A stretch of 64,000 bases of DNA from Shouchella oshimensis (lineage in GTDB: Bacteria > Bacillota > Bacilli > Bacillales > Bacillaceae_D): contig NZ_KV917380.1 of assembly GCF_002019765.1 (NCBI RefSeq), forward strand, positions 486,707-550,706, written 5' to 3'. Each line of letters begins with the position of its first letter. Within the stretch, counting starts at the first letter, position 1. Below the pieces are notes generated by a model. That model searched no databases and was not told the DNA's origin. It worked only from the letters and a program-made list of their open reading frames with translations. This document shows, in pieces, positions 1 through 7,606 of the stretch. The translations under genes and the position numbers were made by a program.

Positions 1-1
1 T

Positions 2-28
2 CGCCATGTCGCCAAGCGGGTTTCATAG
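2..28 (+). CDS. possible 3' end of an upstream gene (partial)
   Basis: One plus-strand frame ends in TAG at 26-28 and would give a last peptide RHVAKRVS. It is followed about 60 bases later by a strong rho-independent terminator, so some plus-strand transcript probably ends here. Too little is visible to name the gene, and another frame is open through the terminator, so the reading frame is a guess. Confidence 0.25.
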   Translation, partial: RHVAKRVS

Positions 29-88
29 GTGTACGTGAACAAATAAGGAAGCTGGAATTGAAATTATCAGGGCAAGCTAGAGGAAAGA

Positions 89-125
89 GCTTGTTGGGGC
101 AACAGAACCCAACAGGCTTTTTTTT
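89..125 (+). terminator. rho-independent terminator
   Basis: A 10-bp stem (GCTTGTTGGG pairing with CCCAACAGGC, one G-T pair) with a 9-base loop is followed by eight T residues. It ends the transcript entering from outside the window. Confidence 0.9.
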
Positions 126-160
126 ATACGATCGAACACAAAAAATTATTAGAAAATTCA

Positions 161-187
161 TTTACTTATTGTCTCTTTATAGGTAAA
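161..187. promoter_or_regulatory. inverted repeat upstream of ROK regulator, possible operator
   Basis: TTTACTTA and TAGGTAAA form 8-bp inverted arms (one G-T mismatch) around an 11-base spacer. The site lies about 125 bases before the ROK regulator start. ROK repressors often bind AT-rich dyads near their own promoter, so this is a candidate operator. The rest of 126-310 holds no other gene that I can support. Confidence 0.35.
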
Positions 188-310
188 CTAGATTTAAAAG
201 CAATTGGAAGAACTTCATAGGATTTCTTCGTTATTTTGCTGATAAACATATAAACAACTGTTTTTACCGCATAACTTTTTAAAAATACTTTTTGAAGTGA
301 GGGATATTGC

Positions 311-1519
311 ATTAAAACGAAATTACATGAAGTCAACCGCGTAAATGTATTAAATCTTATTCGCAACAAAGGCCCTTTGTCAAAAGCAGAGTTGGCTGAA
401 AACGTGCAGGTGAGTCAAACGACGGTTTCGACCATTTTAGCTAAATTAATGAAGGAAGACTATGTGATGGAGGAAGGAATCGGTGACTCAACTGGTGGTA
501 GAAAGCCTGTCCTTTATCGGTTTAATCCGAATAAAGCATTAATTATTGCGGTATCGTTACGCAATTCCTCTATTCAAATGGCGGTTCTTAATTTATCAGG
601 TGAACGAAAGAACGAGATGGTCTATCACGTTCAAAATGTAAAAGGCCATGCCTATGTCGAGCACATCTTAACATCCCTTTCTCTTTTTGTGCAGCCCATC
701 CTTGAGAGTCAATCAAAATTAGTTGGGATCTCTATCGTTTGCCCTGGCGTTGTGGATGCCAAAAATGGTGTCATTCTCTATAATGCGAAACTTGATTTGT
801 ATAAGATCGAGCTTAAACGCCTTGTGGAAGAAGCATTTGGACTTCAAGTTTTTGTTGAAAATGATCTAAATGCACTTGTTATTGCAGAGAAGCAGTTTGG
901 TGACGCACCTTATCAGGAGTTGCTCTATCTTTCTATTGATGAAGGAGTTGGTGCTGGGATTGTTGTCCATGATCATATTTTTCGAGGGTATAGTGGTAGT
1001 GCAGGAGAAATTGGGCATATGTCTGTTGTTCCAGGAGGAATAGGCTGTTCATGTGGCAATCAGGGATGCTTAGAGAATTATGTAAGCTGGCCAGCCATCT
1101 ATGCTCGCATTCTATCAGGGTGGTTCACTCAACAAGAGGGAGAAGCCATTGTGGCGAGAGCGGATTTTGTTCCTGAAAAAGTGAAGGCCAGTCATTTTGT
1201 AGAGGCAGCATGTGAAGGAGATCCGTTTGCATTAAAAATTGTGGAGGAGATGGCGGAGTACATCGCCGTAGCCATTACAAATGTGCTTCACTTCATGAAT
1301 CCCCAAGCAGTCATTTTAAATGGTGCGCATGTGGTTAATAACGAACCACTTTTAGCGATATTGCGAGAGAAGATTGAAAAGAGAGCCATGACGATCGTTC
1401 AGAAGGATTTTGAAATGAAACAAACGGCATTAGGAAACGATATGAATTTGTTAGGAGCGTTGGCGGTTTTGCTTCAAGATGAAATGCAAGTTGGAAAATA
1501 CAATGTGTTTTTACGGTAG
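311..1519 (+). CDS. ROK-family transcriptional regulator
   Basis: This is a sugar-responsive ROK repressor with an N-terminal winged helix (about residues 1-70) and a C-terminal sugar-kinase-like sensing domain. The ROK signature is clear: a glycine-rich ATPase-like region around SIDEGVGAGIVV, then GEIGHMSV and the zinc-binding CSCGNQGCLE. A TTG at 377 would remove the first helix of the DNA-binding domain. The frame continues upstream as KTKLHEVNRVNVLNLIRNKG, the usual ROK N-terminus. The first plausible initiator there is ATT at 311, 7 bases after AGTGAGGG, giving 402 residues. It stands directly before a CUT1 importer operon and probably controls it in response to the imported sugar. The ATT start is inferred; the family assignment is secure. 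Confidence 0.85.
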   Translation: MKTKLHEVNRVNVLNLIRNKGPLSKAELAENVQVSQTTVSTILAKLMKEDYVMEEGIGDSTGGRKPVLYRFNPNKALIIAVSLRNSSIQMAVLNLSGERKNEMVYHVQNVKGHAYVEHILTSLSLFVQPILESQSKLVGISIVCPGVVDAKNGVILYNAKLDLYKIELKRLVEEAFGLQVFVENDLNALVIAEKQFGDAPYQELLYLSIDEGVGAGIVVHDHIFRGYSGSAGEIGHMSVVPGGIGCSCGNQGCLENYVSWPAIYARILSGWFTQQEGEAIVARADFVPEKVKASHFVEAACEGDPFALKIVEEMAEYIAVAITNVLHFMNPQAVILNGAHVVNNEPLLAILREKIEKRAMTIVQKDFEMKQTALGNDMNLLGALAVLLQDEMQVGKYNVFLR

Positions 1520-1543
1520 CAAAATGGGCAAGGAGGCGAAATA

Positions 1544-2800
1544 GTGAAAAGGGTGGCGAATTGGGTAAGTCTTGCTGTTGTTGCATTAGGATTAATCGGC
1601 TGTAGTGGTAATGATGATGATTCTGGTAACCAGTCAATTAGTATTGCCCTGTGGGATGAAAAGGCAAGTGATGCCATAGATGGTGCCATTGCTTCATTTA
1701 AAGAAAAACATCCAGATGTTGATGTAACAGTTACATATAGCCCGTTTTCACAATATTGGACAACCTTGAGAACAAGTATTGGAGGTGGAGCGGGTCCGGA
1801 TCTCTTTTGGATGAATGCAGTTAACTTTTATCAATATGCCCAGCCTGGCTTAATCCAAAACTTAGAACCGTTTATAGAGGAAGATGCGGATTTTGAAAAA
1901 AGTGATTATTACGAAAGTATGATCGATTTATATAGTTATGAAGACAATTTGTATGCTGCGCCTTACTTCGTAGATGCTGTTGGGCTTTATTATAACAAAG
2001 ACATTTTTGATGAAGCTGGTGTGGATTATCCAAATGAATCGTGGACGTGGGAAGACATTGAGCGGGTTGGAGCTGAACTGACGAATAAGGAAGAAGGTAT
2101 TTATGGCTATTTGGCTCCAGTCGTTCATAATCAATCGGGTTACTATAATTATATTCATCAAGCTGGAGGCGACATTGTGAGTGAAGACCAAACTCAGTCA
2201 GGCTTTCGGTCGGATGCAGCAGTTGAAGCATTTCGATTTGTTGAGCGTTTAATCGAGCAAGGGATTTCACCAGATATCAAATCACAAATTCAAAATGACA
2301 ATAATCAGTTATTTATGTCCAACCAATTAGCAATGATGCCGGCTATATCGGTTATGGCGGTTATGTACCGTGAAGAACTTGGAGAGATAGTAGATGTTGC
2401 ACCACTTCCGAGCTATAAAGAAGATACAGCGATTTTGCATGGGATTAGTTGGGCCATGAATAGAGGGGCTGAACATCCGGAGCTTGCATGGGAATTGATG
2501 AAGGAACTAACCGGTGAGACAGGGAACACCATTATTGCAGAAACCGGTTTTTCGACACCAGCAGCACGATCGGCAGCAGATTTATGGTTGGAATCGTTAC
2601 CGGACATGAATTTACAAGTCTTCATTGACGCTCAAGAAACGGGTTCTCCTTACCCGCTCTCTCGAAACACAATGGAATGGCAGAGAATGGAGACAACTGA
2701 AATTCAAGGAGCCTTTCTTTCAGGTGAACCGATAGAAGACGTGCTTGAACGAGTTGGTCTTGAAATGGAACGAATGTTGAATCAAGGATTAGAGGAGTAA
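1544..2800 (+). CDS. CUT1 sugar ABC transporter substrate-binding lipoprotein
   Basis: This 418-residue protein is the extracellular solute receptor of a carbohydrate importer. It has a lipoprotein signal peptide with lipobox LIGC (Cys20), then the family 1 extracellular binding-protein fold (FWMNAVNFYQYAQPGLIQNL, later GVDYPNESWTWEDIERVG). It starts with GTG, 7 bases after AGGAGG. It opens an operon with two permeases, two Gfo/Idh oxidoreductases and a TIM-barrel protein, with gaps of about 20 bases or less, so all are probably co-transcribed. The ligand is unknown. The neighbours suggest a glycoside, a sugar acid or a cyclitol rather than a simple hexose. Confidence 0.92.
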   Translation: MKRVANWVSLAVVALGLIGCSGNDDDSGNQSISIALWDEKASDAIDGAIASFKEKHPDVDVTVTYSPFSQYWTTLRTSIGGGAGPDLFWMNAVNFYQYAQPGLIQNLEPFIEEDADFEKSDYYESMIDLYSYEDNLYAAPYFVDAVGLYYNKDIFDEAGVDYPNESWTWEDIERVGAELTNKEEGIYGYLAPVVHNQSGYYNYIHQAGGDIVSEDQTQSGFRSDAAVEAFRFVERLIEQGISPDIKSQIQNDNNQLFMSNQLAMMPAISVMAVMYREELGEIVDVAPLPSYKEDTAILHGISWAMNRGAEHPELAWELMKELTGETGNTIIAETGFSTPAARSAADLWLESLPDMNLQVFIDAQETGSPYPLSRNTMEWQRMETTEIQGAFLSGEPIEDVLERVGLEMERMLNQGLEE

Positions 2801-2819
2801 AGAAGAAGGGGGAAAGCAA

Positions 2820-3749
2820 ATGGCGCGCGTTTCAATGACAGTTAGGCCTACATCTTCCACCAAAAAGAAGAAATGGACAAACGATACGTGGTGGGCACTT
2901 TTGTTTATTGGACCAACAGTATTAGGGTTAATGACGTTTTATATTGGACCTGCGATGGCTTCCTTTGCTTTGTCATTCACGCATTGGGATGGACTAACGG
3001 CTCCTTCGTTTGCTGGAATGGATAATCTTATTGCGCTTTTTACTAGTCCGATCTTTTTACGATCGCTATTAAACACATTGGTCTTTATGCTAGTTGCTGT
3101 TCCTGCTTCGATTGCAATAGCTACCCTAATTGCTGTTTTACTGAATCAACGTATAAAAGGAATGATCGTCTATCGAGCCCTGTATTTTCTTCCTGTCGTT
3201 ACAATGCCAATTGCTGTAGGGATGGTATGGAAATGGTTATACAATACCGAATATGGGCTGTTTAACTATTTTCTTGGTGCGGTAGGCTTACCACAGCCAG
3301 AGTGGTTGTTCAACCCGTCTATTGCGCTTCTTTCCGTCATTGCTGTCTACGTTTGGATGACAATAGGTAATAATGTCATTCTCATATTAGCAGGGCTTCA
3401 GAATGTAGATACAGGTTACTACGAAGCTGCTGAAATAGATGGTGCTTCAAAAATGAGGCAGTTTTTCTCCATCACGTTACCACTTATTACACCTACATTG
3501 TTTTTTGTTATGGTAACGGGGATGATTAGCTCTTTACAAGTATTTGATTTATTGTTCGTCATGATTGGAGATACCACCGCCCTTGTTGGTCCGCTGAGAA
3601 CGATCGTGTACGGTGTGTATGAATCAGGCTTTATGTTTTCCCAGATGGGTTACGCTTCTGCGCAAGCTTTTGTGTTGTTTTTACTTATTCTCGGGATAAC
3701 GATTTTACAATTCGCTGGTCAGAAAAAATGGGTCCATTATGATAGTTAA
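2820..3749 (+). CDS. CUT1 sugar ABC transporter permease (MalF-like)
   Basis: This is the first of the two membrane subunits of the importer. The protein has 309 residues and about six membrane segments. It carries the EAA cytoplasmic loop EAAEIDGASKMRQFFSITLP, which contacts the ATPase. A lysine-rich stretch (about residues 12-18) precedes the first helix. The start lies downstream of AAGAAGGGGGAA. No ATPase is encoded in the operon, so a shared MsmX-type ATPase is expected. Confidence 0.92.
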   Translation: MARVSMTVRPTSSTKKKKWTNDTWWALLFIGPTVLGLMTFYIGPAMASFALSFTHWDGLTAPSFAGMDNLIALFTSPIFLRSLLNTLVFMLVAVPASIAIATLIAVLLNQRIKGMIVYRALYFLPVVTMPIAVGMVWKWLYNTEYGLFNYFLGAVGLPQPEWLFNPSIALLSVIAVYVWMTIGNNVILILAGLQNVDTGYYEAAEIDGASKMRQFFSITLPLITPTLFFVMVTGMISSLQVFDLLFVMIGDTTALVGPLRTIVYGVYESGFMFSQMGYASAQAFVLFLLILGITILQFAGQKKWVHYDS

Positions 3750-3770
3750 TACTAGAAAGGGTGGCGTTGT

Positions 3771-4580
3771 ATGAGAAAAAGCTGGGTTCATATATTGTTA
3801 CTAGTTGGTGCAATTGTCATGATTATTCCTTTCTTTTGGATGGTTTCGACTTCATTTAAATCCTATTTAGAGTCGATGCAAATACCACCTACACTCTTTC
3901 CAGAGCAATTTCACTTTGATAATTATGCACGGGTATTCGAGAGTGCTGATTTCCTAACGTATTATGCCAATACCATATTTGTCACAGTTGCCCGAACAGC
4001 CTCTCAATTATTTCTCTGCTCGATGGCAGCATATGCATTCGCTCGATTGGATTTTCCGTTTAAGAATACATTGTTTCTTGTGATCTTATCGGTCTTAATG
4101 GTCCCAATCCAAGTCATTCTTATCCCGAATTATGCATTGCTCTCGCAGTTCGGCTGGATTAATACGTTTTATGCTTTAATTGTTCCCGGTATTTTTAGTG
4201 CATTTGGTGTGTTTCTACTACGTCAGTTTTTTATGGGGATTCCAAAAGAACTTGATGAAGCCGCCATAATGGATGGGTGTTCTAAATGGGGTGTCTATTG
4301 GCGCATCATTTTACCAAATGCAAAGCCAGCGCTTGTGGCTCTTGGCATTTTCACCGTCTTAGCTTCATGGAATGATTTTATGTGGCCACTCGTTATGACT
4401 AACTCCGCTGATATGCGCGTCCTTTCTGTTGGAATAGCGAATTTTGAAGGGCAATATTCAACAGAATACCCATTACTTATGGCAGCTGCGCTCATGTCAA
4501 CTATACCAATGTTACTTATGTTTCTTTTCTTACAAAAGTATTTAATAGCAGGAATTGCCCTAGGTGGAGTGCGAAGATAA
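3771..4580 (+). CDS. CUT1 sugar ABC transporter permease (MalG-like)
   Basis: This is the second membrane subunit, 269 residues with six predicted membrane helices. The EAA loop reads DEAAIMDGCSKWGVYWRIIL. The C-terminus (QKYLIAGIALGGVRR) is typical of MalG-like subunits. It is preceded by an AGAAAGGG ribosome site and lies 21 bases after the MalF-like gene. It pairs with that subunit and the preceding lipoprotein. Confidence 0.92.
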   Translation: MRKSWVHILLLVGAIVMIIPFFWMVSTSFKSYLESMQIPPTLFPEQFHFDNYARVFESADFLTYYANTIFVTVARTASQLFLCSMAAYAFARLDFPFKNTLFLVILSVLMVPIQVILIPNYALLSQFGWINTFYALIVPGIFSAFGVFLLRQFFMGIPKELDEAAIMDGCSKWGVYWRIILPNAKPALVALGIFTVLASWNDFMWPLVMTNSADMRVLSVGIANFEGQYSTEYPLLMAAALMSTIPMLLMFLFLQKYLIAGIALGGVRR

Positions 4581-4608
4581 TAAGATATGAAAAAAGGAGA
4601 TGGATCAA

Positions 4609-5625
4609 ATGGTACGAGTTATGGTGGTTGGTCTTGGTACGATGGGGGCGGTCCATGCCTCTAGTTTTGTGGAAATGGACGAAACAGAGCTTACAGCTGT
4701 AGTAGATGTGAAAGAAGAACGCGCAAACGAATGGGGGGAGAAATCAGGCGCTAAGTCTTTCTATTCGTTTGATGAAGCGATTAAGGAAGTAGGGGAGGAT
4801 ATTGACGTTATTTCAATTTGTGTCCCTACAGACCTTCATCCGGCATTTGTGAAAAAAGCGGCCGATGTAAAGGCAGCCATTATTTGTGAGAAGCCATTAG
4901 CCCGTTCACTGGAAGCTGCAGAAGAAATGATTACCTATTGCCGAAAACAAGGTGTTGCCCTTTACGTGGGTCATGTTGTCCGCTTCTTTCCAGAATATCA
5001 AAAAGCAAAGCAAGCATTGGATGAAGGTGTGGTTGGAAAGGTTGGTGTTGTTCGAACAACAAGAGGAGGATCGTATCCTGTTGCGACGGAAGATTGGTAT
5101 GCAAACACGGACCGGAGTGGTGGACTCGTTCTTGACTTACTGGTTCATGATTTTGACTTCTTACGGTGGTGCTTTGGAGAGGTGGAACGGGTATATGCCA
5201 GGAATCTTGCAGGTGTCGCGGGTATAAATGAAGAACGAAAGGATTACGCTCTTGTGACCCTTCGTTTTGTAAACGGCGTCATTGCTCACCTTGAAGGTAC
5301 GTGGGCGCATGAAGGCTTCCGTACATCCTTTGAACTTGCTGGTAAAGAGGGTATCCTCCACTATGATAGTCAAAAAAACCAAGCGCTTGTAGCGGAAAAA
5401 GCAAGTCCAGATGGGAAGCCAGGTGTAGCGGTTCCTGAAAGTCCTTTAAAGAACTCCCCTTACTATACGGAATTGAGTCACTTTATCCAGTGTATTCAAT
5501 CAGGAAAAGAGCCGATCGTGACTGCGGAGGATGCGCTTAAAGCAGTGGAAATTGGGATGGCTGCTTTACAGTCCATTAAGAAAAAGAAGCCTGTCACCAT
5601 TCATTCTCAGAAAGTAGCCCATTAA
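4609..5625 (+). CDS. Gfo/Idh/MocA-family oxidoreductase
   Basis: This is a 338-residue NAD(P)-dependent dehydrogenase of the glucose-fructose oxidoreductase / inositol dehydrogenase family. The N-terminal Rossmann fold starts with VMVVGLGTMGAVHA, and the conserved EKP motif appears as ICEKPLARSLEAAEE. The C-terminal substrate domain carries DLLVHDFDFLRWCFG. I chose ATG at 4609 because AAGGAG ends 9 bases before it; the ATG at 4600 touches the ribosome site. Such enzymes oxidise a sugar or cyclitol hydroxyl. Two divergent paralogues lie back to back here, so they may act on successive steps or on two positions of one substrate. Confidence 0.88.
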   Translation: MVRVMVVGLGTMGAVHASSFVEMDETELTAVVDVKEERANEWGEKSGAKSFYSFDEAIKEVGEDIDVISICVPTDLHPAFVKKAADVKAAIICEKPLARSLEAAEEMITYCRKQGVALYVGHVVRFFPEYQKAKQALDEGVVGKVGVVRTTRGGSYPVATEDWYANTDRSGGLVLDLLVHDFDFLRWCFGEVERVYARNLAGVAGINEERKDYALVTLRFVNGVIAHLEGTWAHEGFRTSFELAGKEGILHYDSQKNQALVAEKASPDGKPGVAVPESPLKNSPYYTELSHFIQCIQSGKEPIVTAEDALKAVEIGMAALQSIKKKKPVTIHSQKVAH

Positions 5626-5643
5626 TTTGAAGGAGGAGACGTT

Positions 5644-6636
5644 ATGAAAGTAGGAATAATTAGTTTTGCCCATGGTCATGCCCATGCGTATGCATCTAGT
5701 TTAGTGGCCATTGATGGGGTTACAGTAGTGGGAATAGCGGATGATGATGAAAAGCGGGGCAAAGAAGCGGCTCAACAGTATCAAGCGGACTACTATCAAT
5801 CGTACCATGAATTGTTGGCTCAAGGGCTTGATGCAGTCGTTGTGACTTCCGAAAATGCCCGCCATAAAGAACATGCAGTAGCCGCAGCGAAAGCAGGAGC
5901 CGCCGTTTTATGTGAAAAACCGCTTGCCCATACAGTTGAAGACGCACAGGCCATCATTGCTGCATGCGAAGAAGCTGGCGTTCTCCTGCAAACGGCTTTT
6001 CCAGTCCGCTTTAACGAAGCCATTAAACGAGCAAAGGCACGTATTGATGCAGGTGAATTTGGTGATATCCTAGCAATGAAAGGGACGAACCGAGGCAAGA
6101 ATCCTGGAGGTTGGTTTAATGATAAGCAGCTAGCAGGTGGTGGAGCTGTTATTGACCATACTGTCCATGTTGTGGATATAATGCGCTGGATTTTACAAGA
6201 AGACGTTGCAGATGTGTACGCTGAGATCGATCAACATTTCTCAGCAAAAGCCATTGATGATGCAGGCATATTGTCACTAACGTTTCAAAACGGTGTTTTT
6301 GCTACACTAGATTGTAGCTGGTCAAGAAATTCGAATTTCCCTACTTGGGGAGATGTTACGCTAGAGTTTATCGGAACGAAAGGGACATTGAAAGTCGATG
6401 CACAAGCGCAGAAATTGGATCTTTACCATAGTGGTGGTCTTCAGTACAATTTCTGGGGCGACAACATGGATGATAGCCTTGTTCGTGATTTTATTGAAAG
6501 TGTTCGACAAAAGCGCAGTTCTTCTGTGACAGGAACCGATGGTTTAAAAGCGTTAGAAGTAGCAATTGGTGCTTACGCTTCTGCAGCAAAAGGGGACGTT
6601 GTTGCAATAGGTGAGGGAGAGCAGGTAGCGCGATGA
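5644..6636 (+). CDS. Gfo/Idh/MocA-family oxidoreductase
   Basis: This is a second family member of 330 residues. Its Rossmann motif is unusual: MKVGIISFAHGHAHAYASSL replaces the canonical GxGxxG with a histidine-rich turn. EKP is kept as LCEKPLAHTVEDAQA, and the substrate domain has GGGAVIDHTVHVVDIMRWIL with a conserved histidine pair. A GAAGGAGGAGAC ribosome site precedes the start. Its stop overlaps the next start by 4 bases, indicating translational coupling. The lost glycine pattern suggests changed cofactor handling; NAD(P) binding is inferred from the family. Confidence 0.87.
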   Translation: MKVGIISFAHGHAHAYASSLVAIDGVTVVGIADDDEKRGKEAAQQYQADYYQSYHELLAQGLDAVVVTSENARHKEHAVAAAKAGAAVLCEKPLAHTVEDAQAIIAACEEAGVLLQTAFPVRFNEAIKRAKARIDAGEFGDILAMKGTNRGKNPGGWFNDKQLAGGGAVIDHTVHVVDIMRWILQEDVADVYAEIDQHFSAKAIDDAGILSLTFQNGVFATLDCSWSRNSNFPTWGDVTLEFIGTKGTLKVDAQAQKLDLYHSGGLQYNFWGDNMDDSLVRDFIESVRQKRSSSVTGTDGLKALEVAIGAYASAAKGDVVAIGEGEQVAR

Positions 6637-7475
6637 AAAAGGGCATAAACCAATGGTGCTATCCAGAGGGAACACCACTTGATCGCGTGCTAGAATGGAC
6701 GAAACAGGCCGGATTCTCAACAATTGAATTAAACGTGGCTAAGCCAGGGGAAGTGGGATTAACCCTTGATACAACGGTAGAAGAAGCTAAAGCGATAAAA
6801 ACGCAAATAAAAGCAGCAGGACTGGAAATGGATAGCCTATCTACCTCGTTATTATGGCAAACACCCCTTTCTTCTGGCGATGAAAAAATTCGAGAGCAAG
6901 GGAAACGCGTTGTAAGAAGAATGCTGGAATTCGCTCATGATTTAGACGTCAGTACGATCCTTGTCGTCCCAGGAATGGTGACGGAAGATGTGCGGTACGA
7001 TGAATGTTATGAGCGCAGCATCGCGGCACTGAAAGAGCTTGCCCCTTTAGCGGAAGAGGTAAATGTCAGAATTGGAATTGAGAACGTCTGGAACCGCTTT
7101 TTGTTATCACCTCTTGAAATGGCCCAATATATTGATGAGGTGAATTCAACTCACGTAGGTGCGTATTTTGATGTCGGAAATGTACTACAATTTGGCTACC
7201 CAGAGCAGTGGATTCGGATATTAGGAGAGCGCATTTTTAAAGTACATGTAAAAGATTTTAAAACAAGTGTCGGTACGATTACTGGCTTCACAAATCTATT
7301 AGCAGGAGACGTCAACTGGCAAGCTGTGATGAAGGAACTTCAGGAAATTGGCTATAATGGAGAATTGATAGCGGAATTAACCCCCTATGCCTACGATCCC
7401 GCAGCCCTTGCTTATGATACGTCTAGACAGATGGATCTTTTGTTAGCATCGCAAATAACGCCTTATCCTACTTAG
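6633..7475 (+). CDS. sugar phosphate isomerase/epimerase-like TIM-barrel protein
   Basis: This 280-residue protein belongs to the xylose isomerase-like / AP endonuclease 2 superfamily. Metal-ligand type motifs are visible: IELNVAKPGE near the start, IGIENVWNRF in the middle, and YFDVGNVLQFGY followed by FKVHVKDFK and GELIAELTPY. Relatives include sugar epimerases, inosose dehydratases and 3-keto-glycoside-cleaving enzymes. It overlaps the upstream oxidoreductase by ATGA and ends the operon. The setting suits an enzyme acting on the keto product of a Gfo/Idh oxidation; the exact reaction is unknown. Confidence 0.85.
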   Translation: MKKGINQWCYPEGTPLDRVLEWTKQAGFSTIELNVAKPGEVGLTLDTTVEEAKAIKTQIKAAGLEMDSLSTSLLWQTPLSSGDEKIREQGKRVVRRMLEFAHDLDVSTILVVPGMVTEDVRYDECYERSIAALKELAPLAEEVNVRIGIENVWNRFLLSPLEMAQYIDEVNSTHVGAYFDVGNVLQFGYPEQWIRILGERIFKVHVKDFKTSVGTITGFTNLLAGDVNWQAVMKELQEIGYNGELIAELTPYAYDPAALAYDTSRQMDLLLASQITPYPT

Positions 7476-7476
7476 G

Positions 7477-7504
7477 AAAAAACGACCATACTGGTCGTTT
7501 TTTT
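7477..7504 (+). terminator. rho-independent terminator of the first sugar operon
   Basis: AACGACCA and TGGTCGTT form an 8-bp perfect stem around a TAC loop, preceded by A residues and followed by seven T residues. It lies just after the TIM-barrel gene stop. Confidence 0.92.
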
Positions 7505-7556
7505 AATGGGGCCTTTCCAAAAAAGCGCTTTAAAAGAGAGTCATTCAACTCGAATC

Positions 7557-7570
7557 TATAGTAAACTATA
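7557..7570. promoter_or_regulatory. palindrome TATAGTAAACTATA before the histidine kinase gene
   Basis: Perfect 6-bp arms (TATAGT / ACTATA) surround AA, 37 bases before the kinase start. TATAGTAAAC recurs at 9887-9896, just after the response regulator. It may be a binding site of the CitB-like regulator or of RNA polymerase; neither is proven. Confidence 0.3.
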
Positions 7571-7606
7571 CGGAAAAGGATCACTTTTAAGATAATAGGT
7601 GAAAGT

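Noticed and set aside
172-191. TCTCTTTATAGGTAAACTAG recurs at 38818-38837 with one mismatch
   Set aside because: A 19 of 20 match between two AT-rich intergenic sites is only marginally above chance in 64 kb, and the flanks do not agree.
166-369. Minus-strand 67-codon frame near the left edge
   Set aside because: It overlaps the ROK promoter and N-terminal coding region and has no convincing ribosome site or recognisable sequence.
377-379. TTG as the ROK regulator start
   Set aside because: It would delete the first DNA-binding helix, which is clearly encoded in frame just upstream.
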